In this document: positions 10,936-23,000 of the stretch, piece by piece | Numbering within the stretch: position 1 is the stretch's first letter | How the letters are laid out: each line of letters opens with the position of its first letter | DNA from: JADLHS01 sp049840435 | GTDB lineage: Bacteria > Verrucomicrobiota > Verrucomicrobiia > Limisphaerales > JADLHS01 | Assembly: GCA_049840435.1 (NCBI GenBank) | Contig: JASGKY010000016.1 | Location: forward strand, 161,975 to 225,974 | Direction: 5' to 3' | Length of the DNA: 64,000 nt | Made by a program: the position numbers and the translations under genes | Notes under the pieces: generated by a model | What the model saw: the letters and a program-made list of their open reading frames with translations, nothing else | Told to the model about the DNA's origin: nothing | Databases searched by the model: none

Positions 10936-11416
10936 TCAAAGTCTGGAATCTCGCCCCCCGGCGGAACGAATGTGTACGGCGCCGTCGGCGATGTCGAGGT
11001 AAAGGTTTCGTGGGGAAGTTCCGCCGATGTCTTCGGCCTCGATGAAGAGGCCCTGCTGCCAGAGAAGTTTTCGGATGGCGGCGTGGTTTCGGCGACCGAT
11101 GTTGAAGATCTTGTCGTCGTTGAGCATCTGGGCGGCTCCGGCGAGCTTGATCTTGGTTCGCTTGCGGTTTGCTCCGCGGCGCTCGCATCTCGCGGAGAAG
11201 GCACTCGAGGCCGGTGTCGGCGAACATCAGGGGCATCGAGGCGGCCTTCTGGGGGTCGATGGTGGAGGTGGGGAGCTGGAAATGAAGCATCCCGCCGACT
11301 TTGGCGGTTGCGTCATACGCGGCGACGCCGATGCACGACCCCAGGGAGTACGTGACCAGTGTGTCCGAAGGTTCGGAACTGGTTTTGGCGTCGGAGATGC
11401 TGACGATGACATTCAC
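10936..11416 (-). CDS. cheD: Chemoreceptor glutamine deamidase CheD
   Basis: About 159 residues. The catalytic Cys is in VTYSLGSCIGVAAYD and the catalytic His in GGMLHFQLP; the C-terminal half has KIFNIGRRNHAAIRKLLW and ends LYLDIADGAVHIRSAGG. One frame break near 11165. CheD deamidates receptor glutamines and in several bacteria is the partner of CheC/CheX, consistent with the neighbours. Start ATG 11416 follows GAGG after the cheR stop. Confidence 0.88.
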
Positions 11417-11428
11417 GCCTTGGGTTCC

Positions 11429-12267
11429 TCAAGGTTTGCGGTAAACGGTCGGCTGCACGTAGGCGAACCGGGTGCGCGATGCCGGTGAGGCTTTCGCTGT
11501 GTCCGGTGAAGAGCAGCCCGCCGCTGTCGAGGATGTCGAAGTAACGGTTGACGAGCTTGTGCTGCGTGGGCTTGTCGAAGTAGATCATGACGTTGCGGCA
11601 GAAGATGAAGTCGAAGGGGCCGCTGAAAGGCCATTCCTCCATGAGGTTGAGGTGGCGGATGGCGACCATCTGGCGGAGGGCGGGGACGACTTCGTAAAGG
11701 GGCCGGGTGTCGATGAGTGTGGTGGAAGTACTTGTGACGAAGGTCCGCGGGGACGGTCTCGATGCGGGATTTGTCGTAGAGGCCGGCGCTGGCGGTGGAG
11801 AGCACCTTGGTGGAGATGTCGGTGGCGAGGATCTTGGCGTCCCAGGCACCCTGGTTGGCCAATGCTTCGGAGAGGACGATCGCCAAGGTGTAGGGCTCTT
11901 CGCCGGAGGAGCATCCGGCGCTCGAGGCGCGGATTCGGTTGGTGTTGCGGAAGGCTTGCGGGTGAGGAGGGCGGGGATGTGCTTGGAGGCGAGGTACTCG
12001 AAGTGGCCGTTTTCGCGGAAGAAACTGGTGAGGTTGGTGGAGAGGGAGTCGATCATCTCGGTCATCGCTGCGCCGGTGGGATCGGAGGTGACGAACTCGA
12101 GATAGTCGGTGACGGACTTGAAGCTGCCTGCGCGGAGCTTCTTGCTCAGGTGCGCCTGGATCAACTCACGTTTTCCTTCGTGGAGGTTGATCTTGCAGTG
12201 GGCGTAGACCAGGTCGGAGACCTGCTGGAATTCTTTTTCGGGTGAATGGGACTGCGTCGAGAAGCAT
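11429..12267 (-). CDS. cheR: Chemoreceptor methyltransferase CheR
   Basis: SAM-dependent protein-glutamate methyltransferase of about 280 residues. The N-terminal domain has FQQVSDLVYAHCKINLHEGK and MIDSLSTNLTSFFRE. The C-terminal SAM domain has AKILATDISTKVLSTA, the catalytic-region FDFIFCRNVMIYFD, and GGLLFTGHSESLTGI. I place the start at 12267 (MLLDAVPFT), 25 bp after the receptor stop; one missing base near 12240 joins it to the main frame, whereas the longer open frame would run into the receptor gene. Other breaks are near 11965-11900, 11720 and 11460; the restored stop is at 11429 (YVQPTVYRKP). Confidence 0.9.
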
Positions 12268-12291
12268 GGCTGTGAGTCCTGTGGCTGCGAA

Positions 12292-13906
12292 TTACGCGGA
12301 TTTGCCGCCGAAATCTCCAAAGCCGGCGGTCTCTTCGGCGGAATCCAGCGGGATCATGCTGGCTGGGGAGGGAGTAGAGCGTTTGGGGGATTTGGCGATC
12401 GGAGAGACCGGGGTTTGAGAGAACGGCTTTGAACAGGTCGATTTCGGGGTCGAGATGCTGTCGGGCTGGTCGGCATTATTCTTGGCGACTCCCTGCACGA
12501 GGGCGAGGAGTTCATCCACAACTCGATGCATGGCGCGGGACTGGGAGGCGAGTTCCTCGGCGGCGCTGGCGGATTCCTCGGCGTTGGCGGCGGAGGCCTG
12601 GGTGACCTTGTCCATCTGGCCGATCGAATCGTTCACCTGGGTGATGCCGCGGCTCTGCTCGGAACTGGCGGCGGCGATCTCGTTGACCAGGGCCGCGACC
12701 TTGGTGGCCGAGGCGGTGATGTCGCCGAGCATTTGGGCGACTTCGGCGCTGATGGCGACGCCGTTCTTGGAGTTGTTGACGGATTGCTCGATCAGGAGCG
12801 GTATTCTTGGCAGCCTGCGCGGAACGCATGGCGAGGTTGCGGACTTCCTCGGCGACAACGGCAAAGCCTTTGCCGGCCTCGCCGGCGCGGGCGGCCTCGA
12901 CGGCGGCGTTGAGGGCCAGCAGGTTGGTCTGGAAGGCGATTTCGTCGATGACCTTGATGATCTTGGCGGTCTCGGCGGCGGACTTCTGGATTTCGGTGAT
13001 GGCGGTGCTCATCTTGTCCATGGCCTGATTGCCTTTGGCGGCGGCGTTTTGAGCTTCGGAGGCGAGGGAAGCGGCGGTCTGGGCGGTGTCGGCGTTTTTG
13101 CGGGTCATGGAGGCCATTTCCTGCATAGCGGAGGTGGTCTCCTCAAGCGAGGCGGCCTGTTCGCTGGCGCCCTGGGCGAGGGACTGGCTGGAGGCGGAGA
13201 CCTGGGTGGCGGCGGAGGCGGTTTGTTCGGAGGTCGCGGCGAGGTTGTGGGCAACACGTGTCAGGTTGCGGGAGGTGTAGCGGACGATCATGAAGGCCAG
13301 GACGCTGCCGGTCAGCAGGATGGTTCCCAGTGCGACCAACATGCCCCATCTTGATGTGTCGACGGCGTTGTCGATCGCCGCCACAGACTCATTGACGTCG
13401 GCTTCGCTGTGCTGGTTCAATGCACCAAGTCGATCAATGTAGGCGTTGAAGACCGGCGTGACATTCTGGTCGAAGTGAGCCCGGGCCTCCTTAGACTTCC
13501 CTTCCCGGGCCAATTTCAGCGATATTTCGCGCTGGTCCCGATAGGGGTTGCGGGCCGCGGTCACGGTCTGGAACAGCTTGCGGTCCTCGTCGGTCGTGAT
13601 GGACTTCTCATACTCCTCAAGCGACTTGGCGATTTGGGCGGAGTTGTTCTTGATTTCGACGTCGAGTTGCTGTCCGGTCTGCGTGTCTTCAGTGGAGAGC
13701 CGGCGCACGGTCAACTCGATGTTCCGTCGCACCATGAACTGCGCGTGGGCGGCGTGGATGATGCCGGGAACGGAATCGGTGCGCAGCAATGTGGTATGAC
13801 CAAGGATGACATTGAGCTTCAACCATGCGAACGCGCCCAGCCCTCCGGCGAGCACGATGACTGCGGCAAAGCACAAGGTGATGCGTTTTCCAATCGTCAG
13901 CGACAT
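12292..13906 (-). CDS. Methyl-accepting chemotaxis protein with four-helix-bundle-like sensor
   Basis: About 540 residues. TM1 (LCFAAVIVLAGGLGAFAWL), a periplasmic helical domain with a 4HB_MCP-like start (MSLTIGKRI), TM2 (GMLVALGTILLTGSVLAFMIV), then a long cytoplasmic coiled coil. The highly conserved signalling tip is EIAFQTNLLALNAAVEAARA followed by GEAGKGFAVVAEEVRNLA. One frame break near 12800, just after the tip. The C terminus (SPIAKSPKRSTPSPASM) is a Pro/Ser-rich tail rather than a CheR-tether pentapeptide. Start ATG 13906 is preferred over an upstream Met because it matches the family. Confidence 0.92.
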
Positions 13907-14003
13907 GAGAACTGCTCCAGCGGTCAAAAGTCCAATCGTTCCCCGATTGGGCGACGGCTCGCACTGGCCCGCGCCGAGGTTCGGTGTACAGGTATTGTCG
14001 TCT

Positions 14004-14504
14004 TCAAGCCGCGATGGCTTCGGGCAGCATGTCTTCGCGTCCCAGGACGCGGTCGATGTCGAGAAGGATCTTGACGCTGTCGCCGATCTTGCCCATGCCG
14101 AGGATGAAGTTGGTGTCGACGGCGGCGCCGAAGCTCGGGGGTTCCTCGATCTTGTCGGCGGGAACGTCGAGGACTTCGGAGACGCGGTCGACGATGATGC
14201 CGGTGCTGAGTTTCCGGGAGCCGCACTTGGTCTCGACGACGATGATGCAGGTCTGCTCGGTCTTCTGGGCGGTTTCCATGTCGAATTTGGCGCGGAGGTC
14301 GATGACGGCGATGACCTGGCCGCGGAGGTTGATCACGCCTTTGACGTAGGAGGGCATGCGGGGGACGGCGGTGATGTCCATGTAGCCGATGATTTCGCGG
14401 ACTTTGAGGATCTCAAGGCCGTATTCTTCTTTGCCGAGCGCGAAAGTGAGGTATTTTCCGGCGTGGGAGGCGAGTTGCCCGGGGTTGGTGGTGGTCTGGC
14501 TCAT
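14004..14504 (-). CDS. cheW: Chemotaxis coupling protein CheW
   Basis: Intact, 166 residues. CheW fold with YLTFALGKEEYGLEILKVREI, INLRGQVIAVIDLR and VDRVSEVLDVPADKI. First gene of the operon; start 14504 is chosen for GGAG 6 nt upstream. Couples receptor to CheA. The 97-bp gap to the receptor gene contains no clear terminator. Confidence 0.95.
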   Translation of the reverse strand: MSQTTTNPGQLASHAGKYLTFALGKEEYGLEILKVREIIGYMDITAVPRMPSYVKGVINLRGQVIAVIDLRAKFDMETAQKTEQTCIIVVETKCGSRKLSTGIIVDRVSEVLDVPADKIEEPPSFGAAVDTNFILGMGKIGDSVKILLDIDRVLGREDMLPEAIAA

Positions 14505-15060
14505 GGAATCTCCGTTGAATGTCGGCTCACGAATCGCAGTTCTTTGTCCTTTGACTGCCTGATGTGTCATCGGGAAGCGGAGCGGGGTAATTGAGGAACA
14601 AAAGCGGAAAATTGTGTGCCGGGGTATTTTTACTCTTGCTGTGCCGCGATGGAGCGAGGAGAAGGGGGCCGCGAGGAGGTGGGACGACAGTCGGCTTGAT
14701 GGCCGCTCCGCGGCGGTCGAGCGGGCGTCAGGCCCCGGCGTGACAAAGGGGCGATAACATGGTTTCGCGAAAATGGGTAAAATCTTCTAAATTCGCTTTG
14801 CGATTTGAACGATGGGTTGTGATAGTCCGATTGTGTGAGGGCGTGAGGCCCTGCACGAACGGACTGGTGAAAGCAGGCCGATGGATTGCAAAATCCCCGG
14901 CGTGTCATAAAGTGAGAATAGGCCGGGAAGAGAATGCGCCGTGGCGACGGTCTGGAAACCCGTCGCCGTCGACAGTGTGGCATATGAAGAGGAGCAGTCC
15001 GGCCTACCCGCCGCGATCTGACCCCCAAGTTTCAGACGACCCAGGTGAAAGGAGCGCGTC
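14505..15060. other. Divergent intergenic region (chemotaxis operon / EPS locus)
   Basis: About 556 bp with no supported gene. It must hold the leftward promoter of the chemotaxis operon and the rightward promoter of the polysaccharide export gene. An AT-richer patch lies at 14755-14820. A weak TTGCAA-16 bp-TAAAGT pair sits near 14886-14913; I do not regard it as established. Confidence 0.4.
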
Positions 15061-16533
15061 GTGCGACTGCGTGAATTGAACTCGATGAAGAGTGTTGCGA
15101 TCCCGGGCATGGCCCTGTTTGTGGCCGCGCTGTTGCTGGTGACCGGCTGCGAAACCAAGGGATTTCTGGATCCCGGTGAGATGATGCGGACCACGCGTGA
15201 TCCGCTGGTGTGGCCGATCCTGGACAAACTCAATCCGCTGGACGAAGTGGAAGCCAAGTTCGCCAGCGCCGAGGACATCAAGCAGGCGGACTTGCAGGTG
15301 TCGACGGCCGACTATGTGATTGGCCGGAACGACCTGATCCAGATCTCGATCACGGAAGTGGCGGGCCCTGGGATGGAAACGACGAAGGCCGCCCGCGTGA
15401 GCGAAAGCGGGATGATCAGCCTTCCTTTGATCGGAACGATCAAGGCTTCGGGAATGACCGAAGCGGAACTGGAAAAGGCGATTTCGCAGACTTACGCGGA
15501 TCGCGGGCTGATTCGCAACGCGCAGGTTTCGGTGACGGTGCTGGAAGCGCAGGCAGCGCCACGTTCAGCATCCTGGGCATGGTTCAGCGCCCCGGCCAGT
15601 ACCAGATCGTGCAGGCGGATTTCCGCATTCTCGATGCGTTGACCCTCTCGGGTGACGTGACGGTGCAGGGTATTGAATACCTGTACATCATTCGCAAAAA
15701 GCCCGAGGGCAAGGCCTCGGACGCTCCCAAGGCCGGCGAGGCCCCCAAGACCGGTGGCGAAGCCCCCAAGAGCAAGCCGGCGGATCCGCTTGAGAAGCGT
15801 CGCGCTCGCCCCGGCGAACACGAACACCGCCTATGGCGCGGCCGATGAATCGACCACTGTGGCACTGCTCGCGGACACTCCGGCCTCCGATGAGAAGGCC
15901 GAGCGAAAGGTTCTGGTGGACGGCAAGTGGGTGACGGTCACCAAGGCCGCCGAGACCAAGCCCGTCACGGCGGCGCCGGCCGGTGAAGGTTGAAGCGACC
16001 ACCGTGGCCGCCGAAGCACCGCCAAGCCGTTTGAATTTGAAGTTCCCAAGGCCGACGCCGACACGCCAGTCCTCCGCGTGCCGCTGCACCGCCTGCAGTT
16101 GGGTGAACTCCAGTACAACGTGGTGCTTCGTCCGAACGACACGCTGATCATCCCAGGCCCGGATGTGGGCGAATACTACATGGGCGGGCACGTGCAGCGT
16201 CCCGGCGTGTACAGCCTGACCGGTCGGCAGATCACCTTGAAGCAGGCGATCGTGTCGGCGGGGATGATTGATCCGCTGGGCTGGCCGGAACGCACGGAAA
16301 TCATCCGCCGTTTGCCGAACAACCGCGAAATGTTCCTCCGTGTGGATCTTCCGAAGATCTTCGCCGGCGAGCAGTCGGACTTCTACCTTCGGCCTTACGA
16401 CACCGTGAATGTCGGCACGAACGCGATCTCGCCGTTCCTGGCGGCGATCCGCGGTGCGTTCCGGTTCACGTACGGGTTTGGCTTCATCTACGATCGGAAC
16501 TACAACACGCACAATAACAACAGCAACAACTAG
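15061..16533 (+). CDS. Wza-like outer-membrane polysaccharide export lipoprotein
   Basis: About 490 residues. Start is GTG 15061 with AAAGGAG 7 nt upstream. A lipobox (LLLVTGC) follows a signal peptide, so the mature protein is a lipoprotein. The polysaccharide-export domain (ADYVIGRNDLIQISI...GMISLPLIGTIKASGMTEAEL) is followed by an SLBB segment (FSILGMVQRPGQYQI), a Lys/Pro/Ala-rich linker, and a second SLBB region (YYMGGHVQRPGVYSLTGRQITLKQAI). The end has an Asn-rich tail (NNNSNN). Breaks occur near 15555, 15795, 15990 and 16035. First gene of an exopolysaccharide/exosortase locus. Confidence 0.88.
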
Positions 16534-16571
16534 TAAGTTGTTTGTTTGCAGTGAGTTGTGATGGTTCTTCG

Positions 16572-16605
16572 GACCGGGAGGATGAAGATTCTCCCGGTCT
16601 GTTTA
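16572..16605 (+). terminator. Intrinsic terminator after the export gene
   Basis: GACCGGGAG (16572-16580), a 10-nt loop, CTCCCGGTC (16591-16599), then TGTTT. Suggests that the export gene can be transcribed separately from the exosortase genes. Confidence 0.6.
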
Positions 16606-16829
16606 CATCCTCACCCTGTCTTGGCGCGGTTTTTTGCTTGAACTGGACCGTCGGATGTATCGTAGGATCGTTGTTGGCCGCCGGGGGCCGCAGCGGACAA
16701 TCCACGTCCCAATCGAGTCAAACAGCCAACAAGTCAACGCTGCTTGTTCCGTTAGCTGCATTTACAGGCTGACGGATCAGGGAAGACCGTCGCGAGACTG
16801 TGCCACAGGATGTGGGAGACAGAATTGAA

Positions 16830-18840
16830 ATGACCGAATCATCGACAATCCGGCCCCTCGATTCGACCGACGCCTCCAGCGCGGATCGCGTGTTGGGCTT
16901 GAGCCGCGCCACGTGGGTGCAGATGGTCACGGTGCTGGTGCTGGTGTGTGCGCTGTTTCGATTCAACCTGACGCGGCTTTGGGACAAAACCAACCCATTC
17001 AACGGCCAGGATTCCAACTGGCAGCACTCGATCTTTGTGCCGCTGATCGGGATCTATTACCTGTACATCCATCGCGAGGAGCTGGTGCGGGCCTCGAAGA
17101 AGGCCAAGCGATCGCACGCCTCAATCCGGTATTTCGCGGCCTGGCGATGCTGGCGCTGCACGGGTTGATGTCGGCCTACATGTTTCGACAGTTGTCGGGC
17201 AATGTCTTTAATGCACCGATCGTGTTGATGCTGATCCTGATGGCGGGGTACGCGTTGTCGGCGGCGATCGCCCGGGCGGAAGTGCTGGGGTCGGCGATGT
17301 CGATTGGGGGGATCCTGGTCTTTGTCTACGGCATTTACCCCGGGCAGAACGACTACTTCAAAGACATCGGCATGGTGCAGACCATTTTCGGCGTCGCCAC
17401 GCTGCTTGCCGGCTGGGAAGTGATGAAGGTGGCCTGGTTCCCCATCGCGTTCATGCTGGTGGCGGTGCCCTGGCCTGACTTGTGGTACAGCGAACTGGCG
17501 GGGCCGCTGCAGCAGTTGGCGGCCAGCGCCTCGGTCGGCACGCTGTGCATCTGCGGCGTGGAGGCGACCCGCCTGGACACGAAGATCACGATGATCGGCG
17601 CGGGCAATCAGCCCCGCACGCTCAACGTCGCCGAGGCGTGCGCGGGCCTGCGGTCGCTGATGACGTTCGTGATGGTGGCGGGCACGGTGGCGTTCCTGTC
17701 GAGCCGGCTGATGTGGGAGAAGATCGCGATCACGCTGATGGCGATCCCGATCGCCATCTTCTGCAACATGCTTCGCGTGGCGGGGCAGGGGTTGCTGGAT
17801 CGGTATGTCAGCGTGGAACTGTCGGAAGGGTTTGCGCACCAGTTTGTCGGGTTGTTCATGCTGATCCCGGGCTTCTTCATGATCCTGGGCGTGGGCTGGG
17901 TGATCGACAAGATGTTCGTGCGCGAAGAGGACATTGAAAAGCACAAGGCCGAGATCGCCGGCGCCCGAGCCACCGACCGCAAAGTGATCCAGGTGCCGCG
18001 CCGCAAGGAGGCGCCTGCCCCCGATGCCGAGAAGGGCGATGTTTCGGGCGAGGTCGCCGCGCCGTCGATTGAAGAAGTGCCATCGATCGAGAAGGCCGCC
18101 GCGCTGACTGCGGAGGTCGTGCCGACGGTCGGTGAGAGGGTGGAAGAAGCACAAGTCGCAAGACCGGCCGAAACCGAGTTGACGGCGTCGAGCGAAGTTG
18201 TGGTGGAGCCGCCATCACAGACGCTGGCGCCTTCGCCTGCGGTGGTGCCGGTGCCCGTGCATGAAGCGCCGGTGGTCGCCAAGCCCACAACGCCTGCCCA
18301 GCCCAAGGCACCGACGGTGACCAAGCCGGCGGCTGCCAAGCCAGTGGCTTCGCCGGCGCGTCCAGTGACCAAAGCGACAGTGCCATCGGCAACATCGGCG
18401 GATCCTCGTGCAGCGACGACTCCAGGCGCACCGGCGCGGGGGTTGCCAAGCCTGCCGCACCGCGTCCCGTGGCCTCTCCGGCGGGGACAGCCTCGGTCGC
18501 CCCGGCCAGGCCCCCCGCGACGCCCGTGGCCAAACCTGCGGCGACGGGGACACCACAGGTTCCCGCAGCGCCCGCCAAGCCCCCGACCGCCGCACCGGTG
18601 TCGGGAAGCACGCTCAAGCCCTCGTCGCGTCCTGTTGCACCGCGTGCGCCAGTGGTCCCGGCGGGCCTAAAGCCATCGTTGCCGCGTGCGGCGGGCGTTC
18701 CCGTGCCGCCGTCGGGGCTCAAGCCCTCGGCACCGCGGACGCCGCCGGGCCCAGCCACAGTGAAGCCCACGAATCCTGCAAATGCCGAACCCGGGCCGGC
18801 CGACGTCCCGGCGACTCCCACCCCGGACGAATCGAACTGA
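16830..18840 (+). CDS. Exosortase with long Pro/Ala/Lys-rich C-terminal extension
   Basis: Integral membrane transpeptidase-like enzyme for PEP-CTERM proteins. The catalytic Cys (about residue 270) is in NVAEACAGLRSLMTF, the Arg in NMLRVAGQGLLDRY and the His in EGFAHQFVGLFML, the usual Cys-Arg-His set. About eight hydrophobic segments fill the first 365 residues. Unlike a typical exosortase of about 300-500 residues, a tail of about 300 residues follows, dominated by Ala, Pro, Val, Lys and Thr. Breaks occur near 17115 and 18445. Start ATG 16830 has GGGAG upstream; a GTG at 16800 is possible. The EpsI-like gene follows 15 bp later. Confidence 0.88.
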
Positions 18841-18855
18841 TCAACGGAGCCGAGC

Positions 18856-19999
18856 ATGTCTGAGAATCGATGGTGGAGCGCAATCCGGCAGGCCCTGGCG
18901 AGGCCGACCTTTGTGGCGGTGACGCTGGTGTTGCTGGCGTGCGCGGTGGGTCTTGACGCGATCCGGCGCGGCATGAGCCTCTATTTCCGCAAGGAACCGC
19001 TTGCGCTGCGTTCGGGCGAGAAGGGGTTGACGGTGATTCCGACGGTGTTGCGAACCGACGCCCCGAAGGAATTCAAGGAGGCTCGGAGCGAGGATGTCTG
19101 GGTGATGGTTCCCGAGCCACACGCGATCGACACGGAAATCGCCCACAACCTGGGGACCGACAAGTACATTTTCCGCGATTACGTGAACGTGATGGCCGGC
19201 TCGCTTGAGGATGAACGGAAATTCGTGCCGCAGATCCGGGAGTACCGCCAGAAGCACAAGGAATGGAGGAAGCCCGCCAGCGTAACCCGGATTACGTGGG
19301 AAAAGAGCCCGAGAAGCCGAAACTCAACCCGCAGTCGAAGATCGAAGAGATTGAAGATCTCAAGGACAAGAACGCCGAGAGCCGCGCGGCTCGCCGCAAG
19401 CGCGTGGCGGAACTGCGGCAGGGCAACCCGTGCGCGGTGGTGAGCCTGGCGGTGACGTATTACACCGGCAAGGTCGACACCGTGCCGCACGTGCCGGATC
19501 GGTGTTATGTGGCTGACGGATACCGGCCACAGGAGAAGACCGAGGAGCACTGGACGCTGCGTGACAAGGAATCCAAGGCGGGGAAGACCGAAGACGAGCC
19601 GATCCGCATCGAGCTCAAATCGGCGCGGTCGGACGGCGAGGGGACGAAGATCCCGGTGCAGTTCATCGTGTTCGTGGATCACCTTCCGCAGGGAAATCGG
19701 CCCGAACCTTTCGACCGGTGCGTGGCGTATTTTTTCCATGTGAACGGCAATCTGGTGGGCAAGCACACCAGTGTCCGGGCGCAGTTACAGGAACCTGCGC
19801 GAGCGTTACGCGTATTTTGCGAAAGTGGAAATGATGATGACTTTGTCGCGCGCATCTCGCACGAAGGATCGGGATCAGGTTTCGGAGGAACAGAAGGAGG
19901 AAGTCCGTCGCGCGATGACGAGTTTCCTGGAGTGCGGCCTGGCCCGAGATCGAGAAGGTGCTTCCCAAATGGGAAGACCGTCACCGGCAGGGGCGATAA
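18856..19999 (+). CDS. Exosortase-associated EpsI-like protein
   Basis: About 380 residues with one N-terminal membrane anchor (PTFVAVTLVLLACAVGL). The region VSLAVTYYTGKVDTVPHVPDRCYVADGYRP resembles the EpsI family: a Cys followed by an aromatic/Gly pattern, with a later FIVFVDH and a conserved RYAYF. EpsI proteins are encoded next to exosortases and are needed for exopolysaccharide processing in other systems; the exact activity is unsettled. A highly charged insert (NPDYVGKEPEKPKLNPQSK...) is unusual. Three breaks (near 19270, 19790 and 19935); the restored stop is 19997-19999. Position between exosortase and TPR gene supports the call. Confidence 0.75.
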
Positions 20000-20086
20000 A
20001 GTGCAGGCCTGTTCCGCACGAAGAATAAATCAGGGACAGTTTCAGGATCCAATGAATCGAGGCCCTTTTCGAGGGCATAAAGAGCT

Positions 20087-23000
20087 ATGGCAAGGCGAAT
20101 CAACAAGCGTTTCCTGATCATCTTCACCAGCGTGGTGGTTGTGTTGCTGGTGGCGGCTTTTGGCGTGAAGATCCTGATGGATCGCGCCGGCGCGGGCAAG
20201 CGGAGCCTGGCGAGGCTGAAGGAAGCCGACGTTCTGTTGAAGGAGCTGGAGACCGACACTCAGCCGGAGGTTCGGCTGAAGAAACTGCGTGATGTGCGCG
20301 ACTTGTACGCCAAAGCCTCGCAGGACAACGCCGGCGATCTGAGCCTGAAGATCAAGCTTGGCGACATCCTTGCCAAGCTCACGCCTTACGACGCCACGGA
20401 ATACACCGGTTATGTGAACGGAAGCCGAAAACTGTGGGGCGACGTGCTGGCGACGGACCCGAAGAACACCGACGCTCTCGAACGGCTGATGGAGAGCTAC
20501 TACCAGCAGGTTCCTTTCGAGCCGAAAGCGCGAGTATTTCCAGGAGATGGCGCGCTACGCGAGCACGCTCAATCGCCTCAAGCCCAATCGGCGGGCGGAA
20601 ATGCTGATGCACGTGGCTGCCGCTGTGGCAATGGATCGCAAACATCGCCACGCAGCCGTTGGAGATTGACGCGGCCATCAAGGGGCTGGAGGGGCTCTGG
20701 AAGTCCGAACCGAAGAACCCGGATGTGGGCGAGTTGATGTTCTATCTTGGCCTGGCGGTGGCGAAGCAGGGAGCCGAGCAGCGCCGGGTGGGCGGCGAAG
20801 GTCCGGGCAACGCCCGGATGAAGCAGGCTCTGCGCTGGCTGGACGAAGCGGAACAGGATCAGATGGAGAACGCATGGCTGCATTACAGCTACGCGACGGT
20901 GCTGTCGCTCGTGCGTGTCGAAGATCGCGAAAACGACCAGAGCCAGCGTTACTCGGAGCGACTGCGCAGTCAGATCGAAAGTGCCCGCAAGCACGTCAAG
21001 CCGACGGATCCGAAATACGTTGAGATCATGCTGCTGCATTACCAGCAGTTGGTGGCCCAGGCCAAGCGTCCCGAAGCCCAGGCGGTGCTCGATGAAGCTT
21101 GCAAGGCCAAGCCGCAGGATCAGCACCTCGCACTTGCGAAGGCGAAATTTCTTCGCCTGGATCCGGCAATGCGACCGAGGCGATTGCGCTGCTGAAAGAG
21201 CCGATCACGAACATCGGATTCGAAGGGCCCGCGGCGCGGCAGCGCTTCGATGTCGAGTTCGAGACCGAACTCGAACTCTGCGGTGCGCTGATGGATGACT
21301 ACTTTGCCATGCCCGAGATGACCAAGGGCGATCGGGAGGGCAAGCTGCGCGAGATCGAAGCGTTGTTCAAGCGCGTCGAGCCTGCGCAACAAGGACAACT
21401 GGCTGGTGTTGAAACTGGCGGGCAACCTCGAGTTGATGCACGGCGGCTCGGACTCGACTGTCAAGGCGATCAAGTTCTACGAGGAGGGCGCAGCAGAATC
21501 TCAAGCAGGAGCGGAACCGTGAAGATCCCGAACTGGTGATCCGCCTGGCGGCGCACGTACATCATGACGCAGCAGCCGGGCCAGGCCAAGCAGCGGCTTG
21601 TCCAGTACATGCAGCAGTCGCAGGAAAACCTGATGGTGCGAAAGATACTGGCGGAGGTCCTGGTCATGGAGCAGGACATCAAGCAGGCCCGGCCGCATGT
21701 CGAGATTCTCGAAAAGCGCGATGCCCGACGATCTGGGCATCATTCGCCTCAAGCTCATGGTGATGGATCCGGTGAAGGAACGCGAGGGGATCAAGTCGTA
21801 CCTTGGCCGGATCCCGGAGGCCAAGCGCGACGAGCGGATGTCCAAGGCGCAACTCGCGGTCGTGCCGCCGATCAACGACCATGACGAGGCGCTTCGGCTG
21901 TACCGCCTGGTGCTCAAGGATAATCCGGCGGATTTCGAAGCGGTCAACGCGGCACGTGAAATCCTCTGGGCCAAGGGCACGGAACAATCCAAAGCTGAAG
22001 CGGTGGAGATCCTTCAGGCCGCGATCAAGGCCAAGCCCGACGACAAGCGTCTGCAGCTCGTGTTGAAACAGCTCACGGGGACCAATCCCGAAGAAGTGAT
22101 CAAGAGCGAGCGGGACCTGGTCATCGAGCTCAACCCCGAGCCTTATCAGCAGGCGATGAAGCTGTACGAGTTCGAGGCGCTGCAGTCGATGTTGAGCAAG
22201 GATCCTCGCGAGGCGCAGAAGCACCGCGACCAGTCGCTGACGCACCTGCAGGATGCGGAGAAGGGTCCGCCGGACGATGGCCGGGTTGCCGAGACACTGT
22301 TCCAGTACTACCTGAGCCAGCAGATGTTCGACAAGGCGGCGCCTTACGCCGAGAAACTGGCGGCCAAGAACTGGGACCAGGTGAAGGGCCGCATTTACCG
22401 GTTCCGACTGGCGATGGCCCGCAACGAGATTGACAAGGCGATCGTGCTGGGAACGGAATTGACGCAGGAGTACGGCGAATTCGCCCGGAGCTGGGTGTTC
22501 CTGGGTCAGGCGCACCAGGCCAAGCGCCATTGGGACCTGGCGGTGACGAACTACAAACTGGCGCTGTCGCGGCAGAGTGAAAGCCCGGAAGCCCTGGCAG
22601 GGATGATCCAGTGCTATTACCAGATGGAGAGCAAGGACGAAGCGCTGCGAACGATCGAGCAGGCGATGAAGGCGCGACCCGTCCAGCGTGCTGTTCCGCG
22701 AGCAGTACAAATCGCACCAGATGCGTGGGGCGATCCGACGCTGGTGCTGAACATGACCCGCGCGGACCGCGACGCCAGCCCCAATGATCCCTCACGCTGG
22801 CTGGCGCTGGGGCAGGTCGAATATTCCGCGGCCCGCAAAGCGCGTGAGGATTCCACGACCCTGACCGACCCCCGCAAGAAGGACGAGGCCGCCAAACAGT
22901 ATCCAATCCTCCTGGCTGCGGCGCGGGGCACGTTCTCCGAGGTCATCAAGCGCTGGCCGGCGGAGAAGCTGGCCTGGGCGTACTTGGCCGAAATTTCGGA

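Noticed and set aside
14886..14913. Sigma-70 promoter for the EPS locus
   Set aside because: TTGCAA and TAAAGT at 16-bp spacing are too weak a match in this position to be claimed.
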